64,000 nucleotides of DNA from contig CM070902.1 in NCBI GenBank assembly GCA_036417435.1, positions 135,893,886 to 135,957,885 on the forward strand, given 5' to 3'. Made by a program: the position numbers and the translations under genes. How positions within the stretch are numbered: position 1 is the stretch's first letter; each line of letters begins with the position of its first letter. The notes beneath the pieces are model-generated. The model was not told the origin of the DNA and ran no database searches. It worked only from the letters and a program-made list of their open reading frames with translations. Source of the stretch: Inia geoffrensis (taxonomy: Eukaryota > Chordata > Mammalia > Artiodactyla > Iniidae). This document shows, piece by piece, positions 1 through 8,780 of this stretch.

Positions 1-201
1 ATTTCCATTTGCATGGAATATATTTTTCCATCCCTTCACTTTCAGTCTGTATATGTCTCTAGGTCTGAAGTGGGTCTCTTGTAGACAGCCTATATATGGG
101 TCTTCTTTTTGTATCCATTCAGCCAGTGCGTGTCTTTTGATGGGAGTATTTAATCCATTTACATTTAAGGTAATTATTGATATTTATGTTCCTGTTCCCA
201 T
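1..201 (-). pseudogene. L1 ORF2 N-terminus (endonuclease start), partial
   Basis: The minus-strand ATG at 201-199 opens a frame whose early residues match the conserved L1 ORF2 start (ISIITLNVNGLN and ALAEWIQKEDPYIGCLQETH). This is the beginning of the apurinic endonuclease domain that nicks target DNA in retrotransposition. A stop lies a few codons after the ATG (GTGT then stop), so the frame is broken at once. The remainder is outside the window. Confidence 0.8.
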
Positions 202-226
202 TTTATTAATTGTTTTGTGTTTGTTA

Positions 227-1375
227 TTATAGGTCTTTTTCTTCTCTTGTGTTTCTTGCCTGGAGAAGTTCCTTTAGCAGTTGTTGTAGAGCTGCTTTGG
301 TTGTACTGAACTCTCTCAGCTTTTGCTTGTCTGTAAAGATTTTAATTTCTCCACCAACTCTGAATGAGAGGGCTTCCCTGGTGTCGCAGTGGTTGAGAGT
401 CTGCCTGTTGATGCAGGGGACACGGGTTCGTGCCTCGGTCTGTGTGGATCCCACATGCCATGGAACGGCTGGGCCCGTGAGCCATGGCCACTGAACCTGC
501 ACGTCCAGAGCCTGTGCTCTGCAATGGGAGAGGCCACAAGAGTGATAGGCCTGTGTACCACAAAAAACAAACAAAAAAAATTCTGAATGAGATCCTTGCT
601 GGGTAGAGTAATCTTGGTTGTACGTTTTTCTCCTTCATCACTTTAAATATGTGATGCCAGTCCCTTCTGCATTGCAGAGTTTCTGCTGAATGATCAGCTG
701 TTAACCTTATAGGGATTCCCTTGTGTGTTATTACTTGTTTTTCCCTTTCTGCTTTTAATATGTTTTTTTTGTATTTATTTTTTGACAGTTTGATTAATAT
801 GTGTCTTGGCATGTTTCTCCTTGGATTTATCCTGTATGGGACTCTTTGTGCTTTCTGGACTTGATTTACTATTTCCTTTCCCATGTTAGGGAAGTTTTCA
901 ACTATAATCTCTTCAAATATTTTCTCAGCCCCTTTCTTTTTCTCTTCTTCTTCTGGAACCCCTATAATTCGAATGTTGGTGCATTTAATGTTGTCCCAGA
1001 GGTCTCTGAGACTGTCCTCAGTTCTTTTCATTCTTTTTTCTTTCTTCTTATCTGCACTAGTTATTTCCACTATTTTATCTTCCAGGTCACTTATCCGTTC
1101 TTCTGCCTCAGTTATTCTACTATTGATCCCTTCTAGACTATTTTTAACTTCATTTATTACGTTTTTCATCATTCCTTGTTTCTTCTTTAGTTCTTCTAGG
1201 TCCTTGTTAAATGTTTCTTGCATTTTCTCTATTCTATTTCCAAGATTTTGGGTCATCTTTACTATCATATTCTGAATTCTTTTTCATGTAGACTGCCTAT
1301 TTCCCCTTCATTTGTTATGTCTGGTGGGTTTTTATCTTGCTCCTTCATCTGCTGTGTGTTTTTCTGTCTTCTCAT
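227..1375 (-). pseudogene. L1 ORF1 (RNA-binding chaperone), broken
   Basis: The frame starts at the ATG at 1375 (MRRQKNTQQMKEQDK). A shift near 1270 moves it into the long frame that carries the coiled coil (NRIEKMQETFNKDLEELKKK), the RRM-like core (LRDLWDNIKCTNIRIIGVPE) and the C-terminal domain (ISFRI). A SINE at 370-581 splits the C-terminal domain; the tail resumes after it (FTDKQKLREFSTTK) and stops at 227. ORF1p normally trimerises by the coiled coil and coats L1 RNA. The frameshift and SINE make this copy a pseudogene. Confidence 0.88.
370..581 (+). mobile_element. CHR-2-type SINE, copy 1
   Basis: This is a tRNA-derived SINE of about 212 bp. The head is GGGCTTCCCTGGTG, the A-box-like segment is near GTGGTTGAGAGTC and the B box is near GGTTCGTGCC. 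It ends in a degraded A-rich tail. An 11-bp perfect target-site duplication, TCTGAATGAGA, flanks it at 359-369 and 582-592. It sits inside the ORF1 pseudogene of the surrounding L1, so it is younger than that L1. Confidence 0.93.
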
Positions 1376-1967
1376 TTGCTTATCTTACTGTGTTTGGTGT
1401 ATCCTTTTTGCAGGCTGAAGCTTCGTAGTTCCTGTTGTTTTTGGTGTCTGTCCCCAGTGGCTAAGGTTGGTTCAGTGGGTTGTGTAGGCTTCCTGGTGGA
1501 GGGGACTAGTGCTTGTGTTCTGGTGGATGAGGCTGGATATTGTCTTTCTGGTGGGCAGGTCCACATCTGGTGGTGGGTATTGAGGTGTCTGTGGACTTAT
1601 TATGATTTTAGGCAGCCTCTCTGCTAATGGGTGGAGTTGTGTTCCTGCCTTGCTAGTTGTTTGGCATAGGGTATCGAACACTGTAGCTTGCTGGTCGTTG
1701 AGTGAAGCTGGGTGTTGGTGTTGAGATGAAGATCTCTGTGAGATTTTCACCGTTTGATATTATGTGGAGCTGGGAGGTCTCTTGTGGACCAGTGTCCTGA
1801 AGTTGGCTCTCCCACCTCAGAGGCACAGCACTGACTCCTGGCTGCAGCACCAAGAGCCTTTCATCCACACGGCTCAGAATAAAAGGGAGAAAAAGTAGAA
1901 AAAAGAATTAGTAGAAGTAGAAAGAAAGAAAGAGAGGGAGAGAGCGAGGGAGCAAGGATGGAATGAG

Positions 1968-2513
1968 GGAAGGAAGGAAAAAAAGAAAGAAAGAAGATAA
2001 AGTGAAATAAAATAAAGTAAGATAAAATATAATAAAGTTATTAAAATAAAAAAATAATTATTAAGAGGAAAAAAAACCCCAAAAACAAAAGAAAATGGAT
2101 GGATAGAACCCTGGAACAAATCGTGGAAGCAAAGCTATACAGACAAAATCTCACACAGAAGCATACACATACACACTCAGAAAAGGAGGAAAAGAGGAAA
2201 AAATCAGAAATCTTGCTCTTAAAGTCCACCTCATCAATTTAGGATGATTTGTTGTCTAAAGGAGGGAAGGAAGGAAAGAAAGAATGAAGATAAAGTAGAA
2301 TAAAATAAGGTTATTCAAATAAAAAGTAATTATTAAGGAAAAAAAAAAAAAAAGGATGGATGGATAGAATCCTCAGACAAGTGGTGGAAGCAAAGCTATA
2401 CAGACAAAATCTCACACAGAAGCATACACATACACACAAAAAAAGGAAAAGGGGAAAGAATAATAAATCTTGCTCTCAAAGTCCACCTCCTTAATTTGGG
2501 ATGATTCGTTGTC
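1968..2513 (-). repeat. Tandemly duplicated unit in an L1 5' UTR
   Basis: Two imperfect head-to-tail copies of a unit of roughly 250-290 bp lie at about 1968-2256 and 2259-2513. Shared landmarks in both are AAGATAAAGT, GGATGGATAGAA, AGCAAAGCTATACAGACAAA, TCACACAGAAGCATACACAT and GTTGTCT. The units are purine-rich on the plus strand. Some mammalian L1 promoters are built from repeated units; these copies could be of that kind or a local duplication in this element. Confidence 0.8.
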
Positions 2514-2529
2514 TATTCATGTATTCCAC

Positions 2530-3690
2530 AGATGCAGGGTACATCAAGTTGTTTGTGGAGCTTTAATCCGCTGCTTCTGTGGCTGCTGGGAGAGATTTCC
2601 CTTTCTCTTCTTTGTTCTCACAGCTCCCAGGGACTCAGCTTTGGATTTGGCCCCACCTGTCCGTGTAGGTCACTGGAGGTCGTCTGTTCTTTGCTCAGAC
2701 AGGACGGGGTTAAAGGAGCCACTGATTAGGAGGCTCTGGCTCACTCAGCCCGGAGAGTAGGAAGGGTCACAGAGTGCAAGGCGAGCCTGTGGCAGCAGAG
2801 GCCTGTGTGACTTTGCACCAGCCTGAGGCACACCATGCGTTCTCCCAGGGGAGTTGTCCCTGGATCCCGGGAACTGGCAGTGGCGTGTCGCACAGGTTCC
2901 CCAGAAGGGCAGTGTGGATATTGACTTTTGTTCGCACACAGGCTTCTTTGTGGTGGCTGCAGCAGCCTTAGTGTCTCATGTCTGTCTCTGGGGTCCACGC
3001 TTTTATCCGCGGCTCGCCTCCATCTCTGGAGCTCCTTTAAGCAGCGTTCTTAATCCCCTCTCTCGCACACCAGGAAATAAAGAGGGAAGAAAAAGTCTCT
3101 TGCCTCTTTGGCAGGTCCAGACTTTTCCCCGGACTCCCTCCCGGCCAGCTGTGGCACACTAACTCCCTGCAGGCTGTGTTCATGCTGCCAACCCCAGTCC
3201 TCTCCCTGTGCTCCAACCAAAGTCCCGCCCGCTCCCGCGGGGGATGCCCACTCCAGCGGGGGAGCAGACAAGCCTCTCAGGCTGGTGAGTGCCAGTCGGC
3301 CCTGATCCTCTGTGCCGGAATCTCTCTTCTTTGCCCTCCGCACCCCTGTTGCTGTGCTCTCCTCCGCAGCTCTGAAGCTTCCCCCTCCGCCACCTGCTGT
3401 CTCCACCCGTGAAGGGGCTTCCTAGTGTGTGGACACTTTTCCTCCTTCACAGCTCCCTCTCGCTGGTGCAGTACCTGTCCCTATCCTTTTGTCTCTGTTT
3501 ATTCTTTTTTCTTTTGCCCTACCCAGGTACGTGGGGGGTTTCTTGCCTTTTGGGAGGTCTGAGGTCTTCTGCCAGCATTCAGTAGGTGTTCTATAGGAGT
3601 TGTTCCACGTGTAGATGTATTTCTGGTGTATCTGTGGGGAGGAAGGTGATCTCCACGTCTTACTCTTCCGCCATCTTCCCAGAAGCCCTA
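2530..3690 (-). promoter_or_regulatory. L1 5' UTR internal promoter region
   Basis: This GC-richer block carries many CpG or decayed CpG sites and no long L1 coding frame. It lies between the L1 5' terminus at 3690 and the duplicated unit before ORF1. L1 5' UTRs hold an internal RNA polymerase II promoter. The AAGATGGCGG near the 5' end resembles the YY1-type motif used for accurate L1 initiation. Activity today is doubtful. Confidence 0.6.
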
Positions 3691-4225
3691 AATGACCATT
3701 GACAGATGAATGGATAAAGAAGATTTAGTACATATATACAATGGAATATTACTCAGCCATAAACAGGAACAAAATCGTGCCATTTGCAGAGACATGGCTG
3801 GACCTAGAGACTGTCATACAGGGTGAAGTGAGTCAGAAAGAGAAAGACAAATATCATATGATAGTGCTTATATTTGGAATCTAAAAAAAATGATACAAAT
3901 GAACTTATTTACAAAACAGAAACAGACTCACAGAGAACAAATTTATGGTTACCAGGAGGCGGGAAGGGTGGGAGGGAAGGATAGACTGGGAGTTTGGGAT
4001 TGACATGTACACACTACTATGTTTAAAATATATAACAAACAAGGACCTACTGTAAGCACAGGGAACTCTAGTCAATATTCTGTAATAACATAAATGGGTA
4101 AATAATTTGAAAAGGAATAGATACATGTATGTGTATAACTGAATCACTTTGCTGTACACCTGAAACTAACACAACATTGTTAAACAACTATGCTCCAACA
4201 TAAAATAAAAATTAAAAAAAAGAAA
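3691..4225 (+). mobile_element. L1 3' end (ORF2 C-terminus plus 3' UTR)
   Basis: The segment opens inside the ORF2 C-terminus (ACAGATGAATGGATAAAGAA, then TACAATGGAATATTACTCAGC). It runs through the 3' UTR (GGAACTCTAGTCAATATTCTG and CTAACACAACATTGTTAAAC) to an A-rich tail near 4200-4225. It reads on the plus strand, opposite to the L1 that ends at 3690. Its upstream portion is either off-window beyond that L1 or was never inserted. Confidence 0.85.
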
Positions 4226-4229
4226 AAAT

Positions 4230-4930
4230 CTAACTGAATAATAGGAAATATACTGCATATCAAAATTCAGGAAAGGAATATAACTGAAAAGGAAAAATTT
4301 TAATTTCTAAATGCTTACACTACAAAACAAGAAAGACAAGATAATTGATCTAAACTTCAAATTTTAGAAGGTATAAAAACTTTCAATTAAACCCAAAACA
4401 AATAAAGGAAATAATAAAATAATGGCAAAAATCAATGAACTAGAAAACACCTAACAATAGAAAAATGAACAAAGTCAAAAGTTGGGTTTTGGGGCTTCCC
4501 TGGTGGTGCAGTGGTTGAGAGTCCACCTGCCAATGCAGGGGGACACGGGTTCGTGCCCCGGTCCGGGAAGATCCCACATGCCGAGGAACGGCTGGGCCCG
4601 TGAGCCATGGCCGCTGAGCCTGTGCGTCCGGAGCCTGTGCTCCGCAACCGGAGAGGCCACAACACTGAGAGGCCCATGTACCGCAAAAAAAAAAAAAAAA
4701 AAAAAAAAAAAGTTGGGTTTTTGAAAAGATTGATAAAATTGTTAAATGCTTGGCAGAATGATCAAGAAAAAAGAAGAGAGCAACCTAATTACCAATGACC
4801 AATATTAAGTATGAAACCTAATTACCAATATCAAGTATGAAAGAGAGGATAACAATATACACCTAAGAGAAATTAAAAGAATAAAGAAATATGACCAATT
4901 TAATGTCAAAAATCGTAGTAACTTAGATGA
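4230..4930 (+). pseudogene. Old L1 ORF2 fragment, endonuclease/RT linker region
   Basis: Plus-strand sequence matches the L1 ORF2 linker between the endonuclease and reverse transcriptase domains. Examples are AATGAACTAGAAAACA, a counterpart of the TKSWFFEKINKI segment (AAAAGTTGGGTTTTTGAAAAG) and a KEYDQFNVKNRSNLDE-like end. It is interrupted by a SINE at 4491-4707 and contains a small tandem duplication near 4786-4840 (CCTAATTACCAAT twice). Many stops show it is old. It may be the upstream part of the L1 that resumes at 7055. Confidence 0.72.
4491..4707 (+). mobile_element. CHR-2-type SINE, copy 2
   Basis: This copy of about 217 bp has a long uninterrupted poly(A), suggesting a fairly young insertion. 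The B-box-like segment GGTTCGTGCCCCGG is close to the CHR-2 consensus. A perfect 14-bp duplication, AAAAGTTGGGTTTT, flanks it at 4477-4490 and 4708-4721 (the right copy shares its first As with the tail). It is inserted into the old L1 ORF2 linker. Confidence 0.94.
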
Positions 4931-6295
4931 AAAAAAAACCATGAAAGGCAACCGTTTTACACCATACACAAAAATTAACTCAAAATGAATTAAAGACTTG
5001 AAGATAAGACCTGAAACCATAGAAAACGTAGATGAAAAGATAGGCAGTAAGCTCTTTGACATTGGTCTTAGTGATGAAATTTTGAATCTGACACCAAAAC
5101 CAAAAGCAACAAAAGCAAAAATCATCAAGTGGGATTACATAAAACTTTAAAATTTCTATACAGCAAAGGAAACTACCAAGAAAATGAAAAGACAACCTAC
5201 TGAATGGGAGAAAATAATTGGAAATCATAAATTTGATAAAAGACTAATATCCAAAATATATAAAGTACTCATATAACCAAATAGCAAAAAACATCCAGTC
5301 TGATTTTTAAAAAATTGGTAGAAGATCTGAGTGGACATTTTACCAAAGTAGACATACAGATGTCCAACAGACACATAAAAAGATGCTCAGCATCTCTGAT
5401 CATCAAGGAAATGAAAATTAAGACCACAATGAGATATCACCTCACACATGTTAGAATGGTTATTATCCAAAACACAAGAAATTAAAAGTGTTGGTGAGGA
5501 TGTGGAGAAAGGAAACCCTCATGCACTGTTGGTGAGAGTGTAAATTGTTGCAACCGCTACTGAATACAGTTTTCTCAAAAAATTAAAAATAGAACTACTA
5601 TATGATCCAGCAATTCCACTTCTGGGCATTTATATAAAGAAAATGAAAACACTAATTTGAAAAGAAATATGTTGTACATGACTGTTTTTGCAGCTCTATT
5701 TACAATAGCCAGGACATGGAAGCAACTTAAATGTCCATCAAGAGATGAATGGATAAAGAAGATGTGGTACATATATACAATGGAATATTATGCAGCCATA
5801 TAAAGAAACGAAATTGAGTTATTTGTAGTGAGGTGGATGGACCTAGAATCTGTCATACAGAGTGAAGTAAGTCAGAAAGAGAAAAACAAATACTGTATGC
5901 TAACACATATATACGGAATTTTAAAAAATGGTTATGAAGAACCTAGGGGCAGGACAGGAATAAAGACGCAGACATAGAGAATGGACTTGAGGACATGGGG
6001 AGGGGGAAGTGTAAGCTGCGACAAAGTGAGAGAATGGCATGGACATATATACATTACCAAATGTAAAATAGATAGCTAGTGAGAAGCAGCAGCATAGCAC
6101 AGGGAGATCAGCTTGGTGTTTTGTGACCACCTAAAAGGGTGGGTTAAGGAAGGTGGGAGGGAGACACAAGAAGAAGGAGATATGAGGATATATGTAAATG
6201 TATAGCTGATTCACTTTGTTACAAAGTAGAAACTAACACAGCATTGTAAAGCAATTATACTCCAATAAAGAAAAAAAATAAAAGAAAAAAAATAA
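4931..6295 (+). mobile_element. L1 3' third (ORF2 C-terminus and 3' UTR)
   Basis: The segment begins abruptly in the ORF2 C-terminal half (TTACACCATACACAAAAATT). It carries the recognisable run to MPCATYPICAL L1 landmarks: AATGGGAGAAAATAATTG, AGATGCTCAGCATCTCTGAT, CAATTCCACTTCTGGGCATT and ACAATGGAATATTATGCAGC. It then has the 3' UTR (GGGAGATCAGCTTGGTG, GCAATTATACTCCAATAAAG) and an A-rich tail. It is 5'-truncated and coding is destroyed by stops. It interrupts the older L1 frame at 4930. Confidence 0.85.
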
Positions 6296-6314
6296 AAGAA
6301 ATATGGACCCCCAT

Positions 6315-6428
6315 GTTTATTGCTGCACTATTTACAGTAGCCAAGATATGGAGTTTATTGCTGCACTATTTACAGTAGCCAAGATATGGAGTTTATTGCT
6401 GCACTATTCACAGTAGCCAAGATATGGA
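6315..6428 (+). repeat. 38-bp unit tandemly repeated three times
   Basis: Units at 6315-6352, 6353-6390 and 6391-6428 each begin GTTTATTGCTGCACTATT and end CCAAGATATGGA. The first two are identical and the third differs by one base. The unit corresponds to L1 ORF2 C-terminal coding sequence, but 38 is not a multiple of three, so the expansion followed loss of coding constraint. Confidence 0.95.
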
Positions 6429-6477
6429 AACAACCTAAGTGTCCACTGATGGATGAATGAATAAAGAAGTGGTGATT

Positions 6478-6503
6478 TTATATATATATATATATATATA
6501 TAT
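6478..6503. repeat. (TA)n microsatellite
   Basis: About 13 TA units lie inside the old L1 3' end. Confidence 0.9.
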
Positions 6504-6790
6504 CAAAACATGCAACAGAATATTATGCAGCCATAAAAAGAGTGAAATATTGCCATTTGCAATAACATGGATGGACCTTGAGGGTATTATGTTAAGTGAA
6601 ATAAGTCAGAGAAGACAAATACGATGATCTCTCTTATATGTGGAATCTAAAAACAACAACAACAAAAATAAACCCAGGCTTATAGATACATAGAATAGAT
6701 TACTGGTTGCAAGAGGCAGAGAGGGGGAGTGGGAGAAATGGGTGAACTGTTTTTTAGTTTAAATAAACTAATTAAATTTAAAAAATATAC

Positions 6791-7054
6791 CATCAGTACT
6801 GTAAATCTTTAGACATGGAGACCCTAATTTAGGATGTATTGACAGAAGGAAATTTATAGAATACAGAACAATTCTTGTCCATTCCATTTATAAAATGTTT
6901 CTAATTTATTCATCTCTCTAATGAACCCACTAGATTAACAAAAACCAGGCTCTGATCATCACTCATTAGATTGACTTCTTAACAGATTTCTCTATTTGGG
7001 CTCTTGCCCCTTTTGAGAGAGCAGTCAGAGGGATTGCTATAAAAAAAAAAAAAA
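6791..7054. other. Non-L1 sequence ending in a poly(A) run
   Basis: About 250 bases not recognised as L1 follow the L1 3' end at 6790. They finish in an uninterrupted run of 14-15 A at about 7041-7055, after which L1 ORF2 sequence resumes. The arrangement of L1 3' end, unique sequence and poly(A) is what a 3' transduction would look like, but no transduced source is visible in this window. Confidence 0.45.
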
Positions 7055-8550
7055 GTAAGAGGGAATACTATAATTTATTTAATGTCAAAATGTCAACAAC
7101 TTAGATGAAAGAAACAAATTCCTTGAAAGATAAAATATACCAAAACCAAGCTAAGAAGAAAGAGAAAATATGAACAGTCCAATATCTAACATAGAAATTG
7201 GAATTTAAAGGAAAAATCCTTCCCACAGAGATAACCTCTAAGCCTAGATTATTTCATTGGTGAATCCTGTCAAATACTTCAGAAAGAAACAATGCTAACT
7301 ATGCAAACGCCTTCATAAAATAGAAGAGGAGGAAACACTAACCAAAATGTTTTATGAAATGTTTTCAAGATAATAATTTTATAGACTAATATTCCTTATG
7401 AGCATAGATACAAAAATCTTTAACAAAATATTAGCAAAGTGGCTTGAAGAATACATTAAAAAGAGAATACATCCAAACCATGTGAGATTTATACCAGGAA
7501 TGTAAGGTTGATGGGACATTAAAAGCCCAATATAATTCATAACATTAAAATACAAAAGTGAAAAACATCATTTCAAGAGATGCAGAAAAATTATTTGAGA
7601 AAATTAAAAACCATTAGATATTTCAAAAAGAAAAAGAAAACCTTAGCAAATTACAACTTTAATCTGGTAAACAGCATCTACAAAAAGCCCCAATGGTTAT
7701 TATACTTAATGGGCAAATATTAAACATTTTCACCCCAACCATCTTAGAGGTTGGAAACAAATGAGATATTCACTATCAACTCTTATATCACCATTTTACT
7801 AGAGGTCCTAACCAGAGCAATAATGCATGAAAATTAAATAAATAGCATTAAGATTTGGCAAGAAGAATAAAAACCATCTTCATTCACAAAGAGTAGAATT
7901 ATTTACATCACTTATCTTGTCACTTGCACAAACAGTGTTAAAATTAATATGAGAAGTTTTCAATGTCAAAAAAGGATGTTAATTGTATACTAGTAATGCC
8001 TAGTTGGGCCATGACATTGAAAACAATTCCAACTTTAATAGCACCTAAAAGCATAAAATACATGATAAGCTTTACCGAAATATATGTTAGCTACACTAAG
8101 TATAAAATATTAAGATAAATTAAATAATACAAATAAACACTATTCTGTTGTCATGTATTAAAAGACAATATACTAAAAGATATACTATGGTCATGTATTA
8201 AAAGACTTAATATTGTTAGGATGTCAATTCTCCCTAATTTGATCTACAGAGTCAATGTAACCTCAGTCATAATGCTGGAGTGTTTCTCTACAGAAATTGA
8301 CAAGCTGGTAAAATTTATATGGAAATGCAAAGGCCTTAGAACAGCCAAAATAATATTGCAAAAAAGAACAAATTTGGCAGATATAATTACCAGATTTTAA
8401 GATAAAAAGTAATCTGGAGAGTGTGGAATTGGTTTAAGGAGAGACAAATAGATCAAGTGGATATAATAGCCAAAAACAGTTTGAAACATTTACAGTCAAT
8501 TGATTTTCAACAAAGATGCCAATGTAATTCAATGTGGGAAAGTAAAATCT
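7055..8550 (+). pseudogene. Old L1 ORF2 reverse-transcriptase region (left part)
   Basis: Plus-strand ORF2 sequence covers the RT domain, with counterparts of REYYNLF, of the segment around ATACCAGGAATG, and of AAATTTATATGGAAATGCAAA. Numerous frameshifts and stops are present. The copy is cut at 8550 by the minus-strand L1 at 8551-13625. The same old element resumes at 13626 with the continuation GGTGCCAGAACAATTAGATA. The two halves together form one L1M-like copy. Confidence 0.82.
8543..8550. repeat. Probable target-site duplication, left copy
   Basis: TAAAATCT here and TAAAGTCT at 13626-13633 flank the 5.1-kb minus-strand L1 (7 of 8 bases match). This is short and imperfect, so it is tentative; the interrupted host L1 supports the junctions independently. 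Confidence 0.5.
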
Positions 8551-8780
8551 CTTTTTTTTTAAATTTTAAAATTTAATTTTATTTATTTTTTATACAGCAG
8601 GTTCTTATTAGTCATCAATTTTATACGTGTCAGTGTACACAGGTCAATCCCAATTACCCAATTCATCACACCACCACACCCCCTCCCACCACAACTTTCC
8701 CCCCTTGGTGTCCATACATTTGTTCTCTACATCTGTGTCTCAGCTTCTGCCCTGAAAACCCGTTCATCTGTACCAGTTTT

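Larger units (their letters stand above)
1..3690 (-). mobile_element. LINE-1 element, 5' half, running off the left edge
   Basis: Read on the minus strand, the element begins at about 3690 with GGGCTTCTGGGAAGATGGCG, a typical L1 5' terminus. It continues through a GC-rich 5' UTR (about 3690-1380), ORF1 (1375-227) and the first 67 codons of ORF2 (201-1), then leaves the window. Its 5' end abuts a plus-strand L1 3' end at 3691, so it appears to have landed in, or recombined with, an older L1. ORF1 has a frameshift and a SINE insertion and ORF2 has an early stop, so it is not autonomous. The missing 3' end prevents checking for a target-site duplication. Confidence 0.9.
6300..6790 (+). mobile_element. 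Second, older L1 3' end
   Basis: This is a separate copy of the ORF2 C-terminus and 3' UTR (ATGTTTATTGCTGCACTATT, CATGGATGGACCTTGAGGG, GTGAAATAAGTCAGAGAAG). It ends in AATAAACTAATTAAATTTAAA. It diverges more from the young L1s here than its upstream neighbour does. It holds a 38-bp triplication and a (TA)n run, listed separately. Confidence 0.78.

Noticed and set aside
210..586. Short plus-strand frames at the left edge
   Set aside because: They are reverse readings of L1 ORF1 and the CHR-2 SINE.
6300..6430. CRISPR-like array from the 38-bp repeats
   Set aside because: Units are directly adjacent with no spacers, in a mammalian L1.
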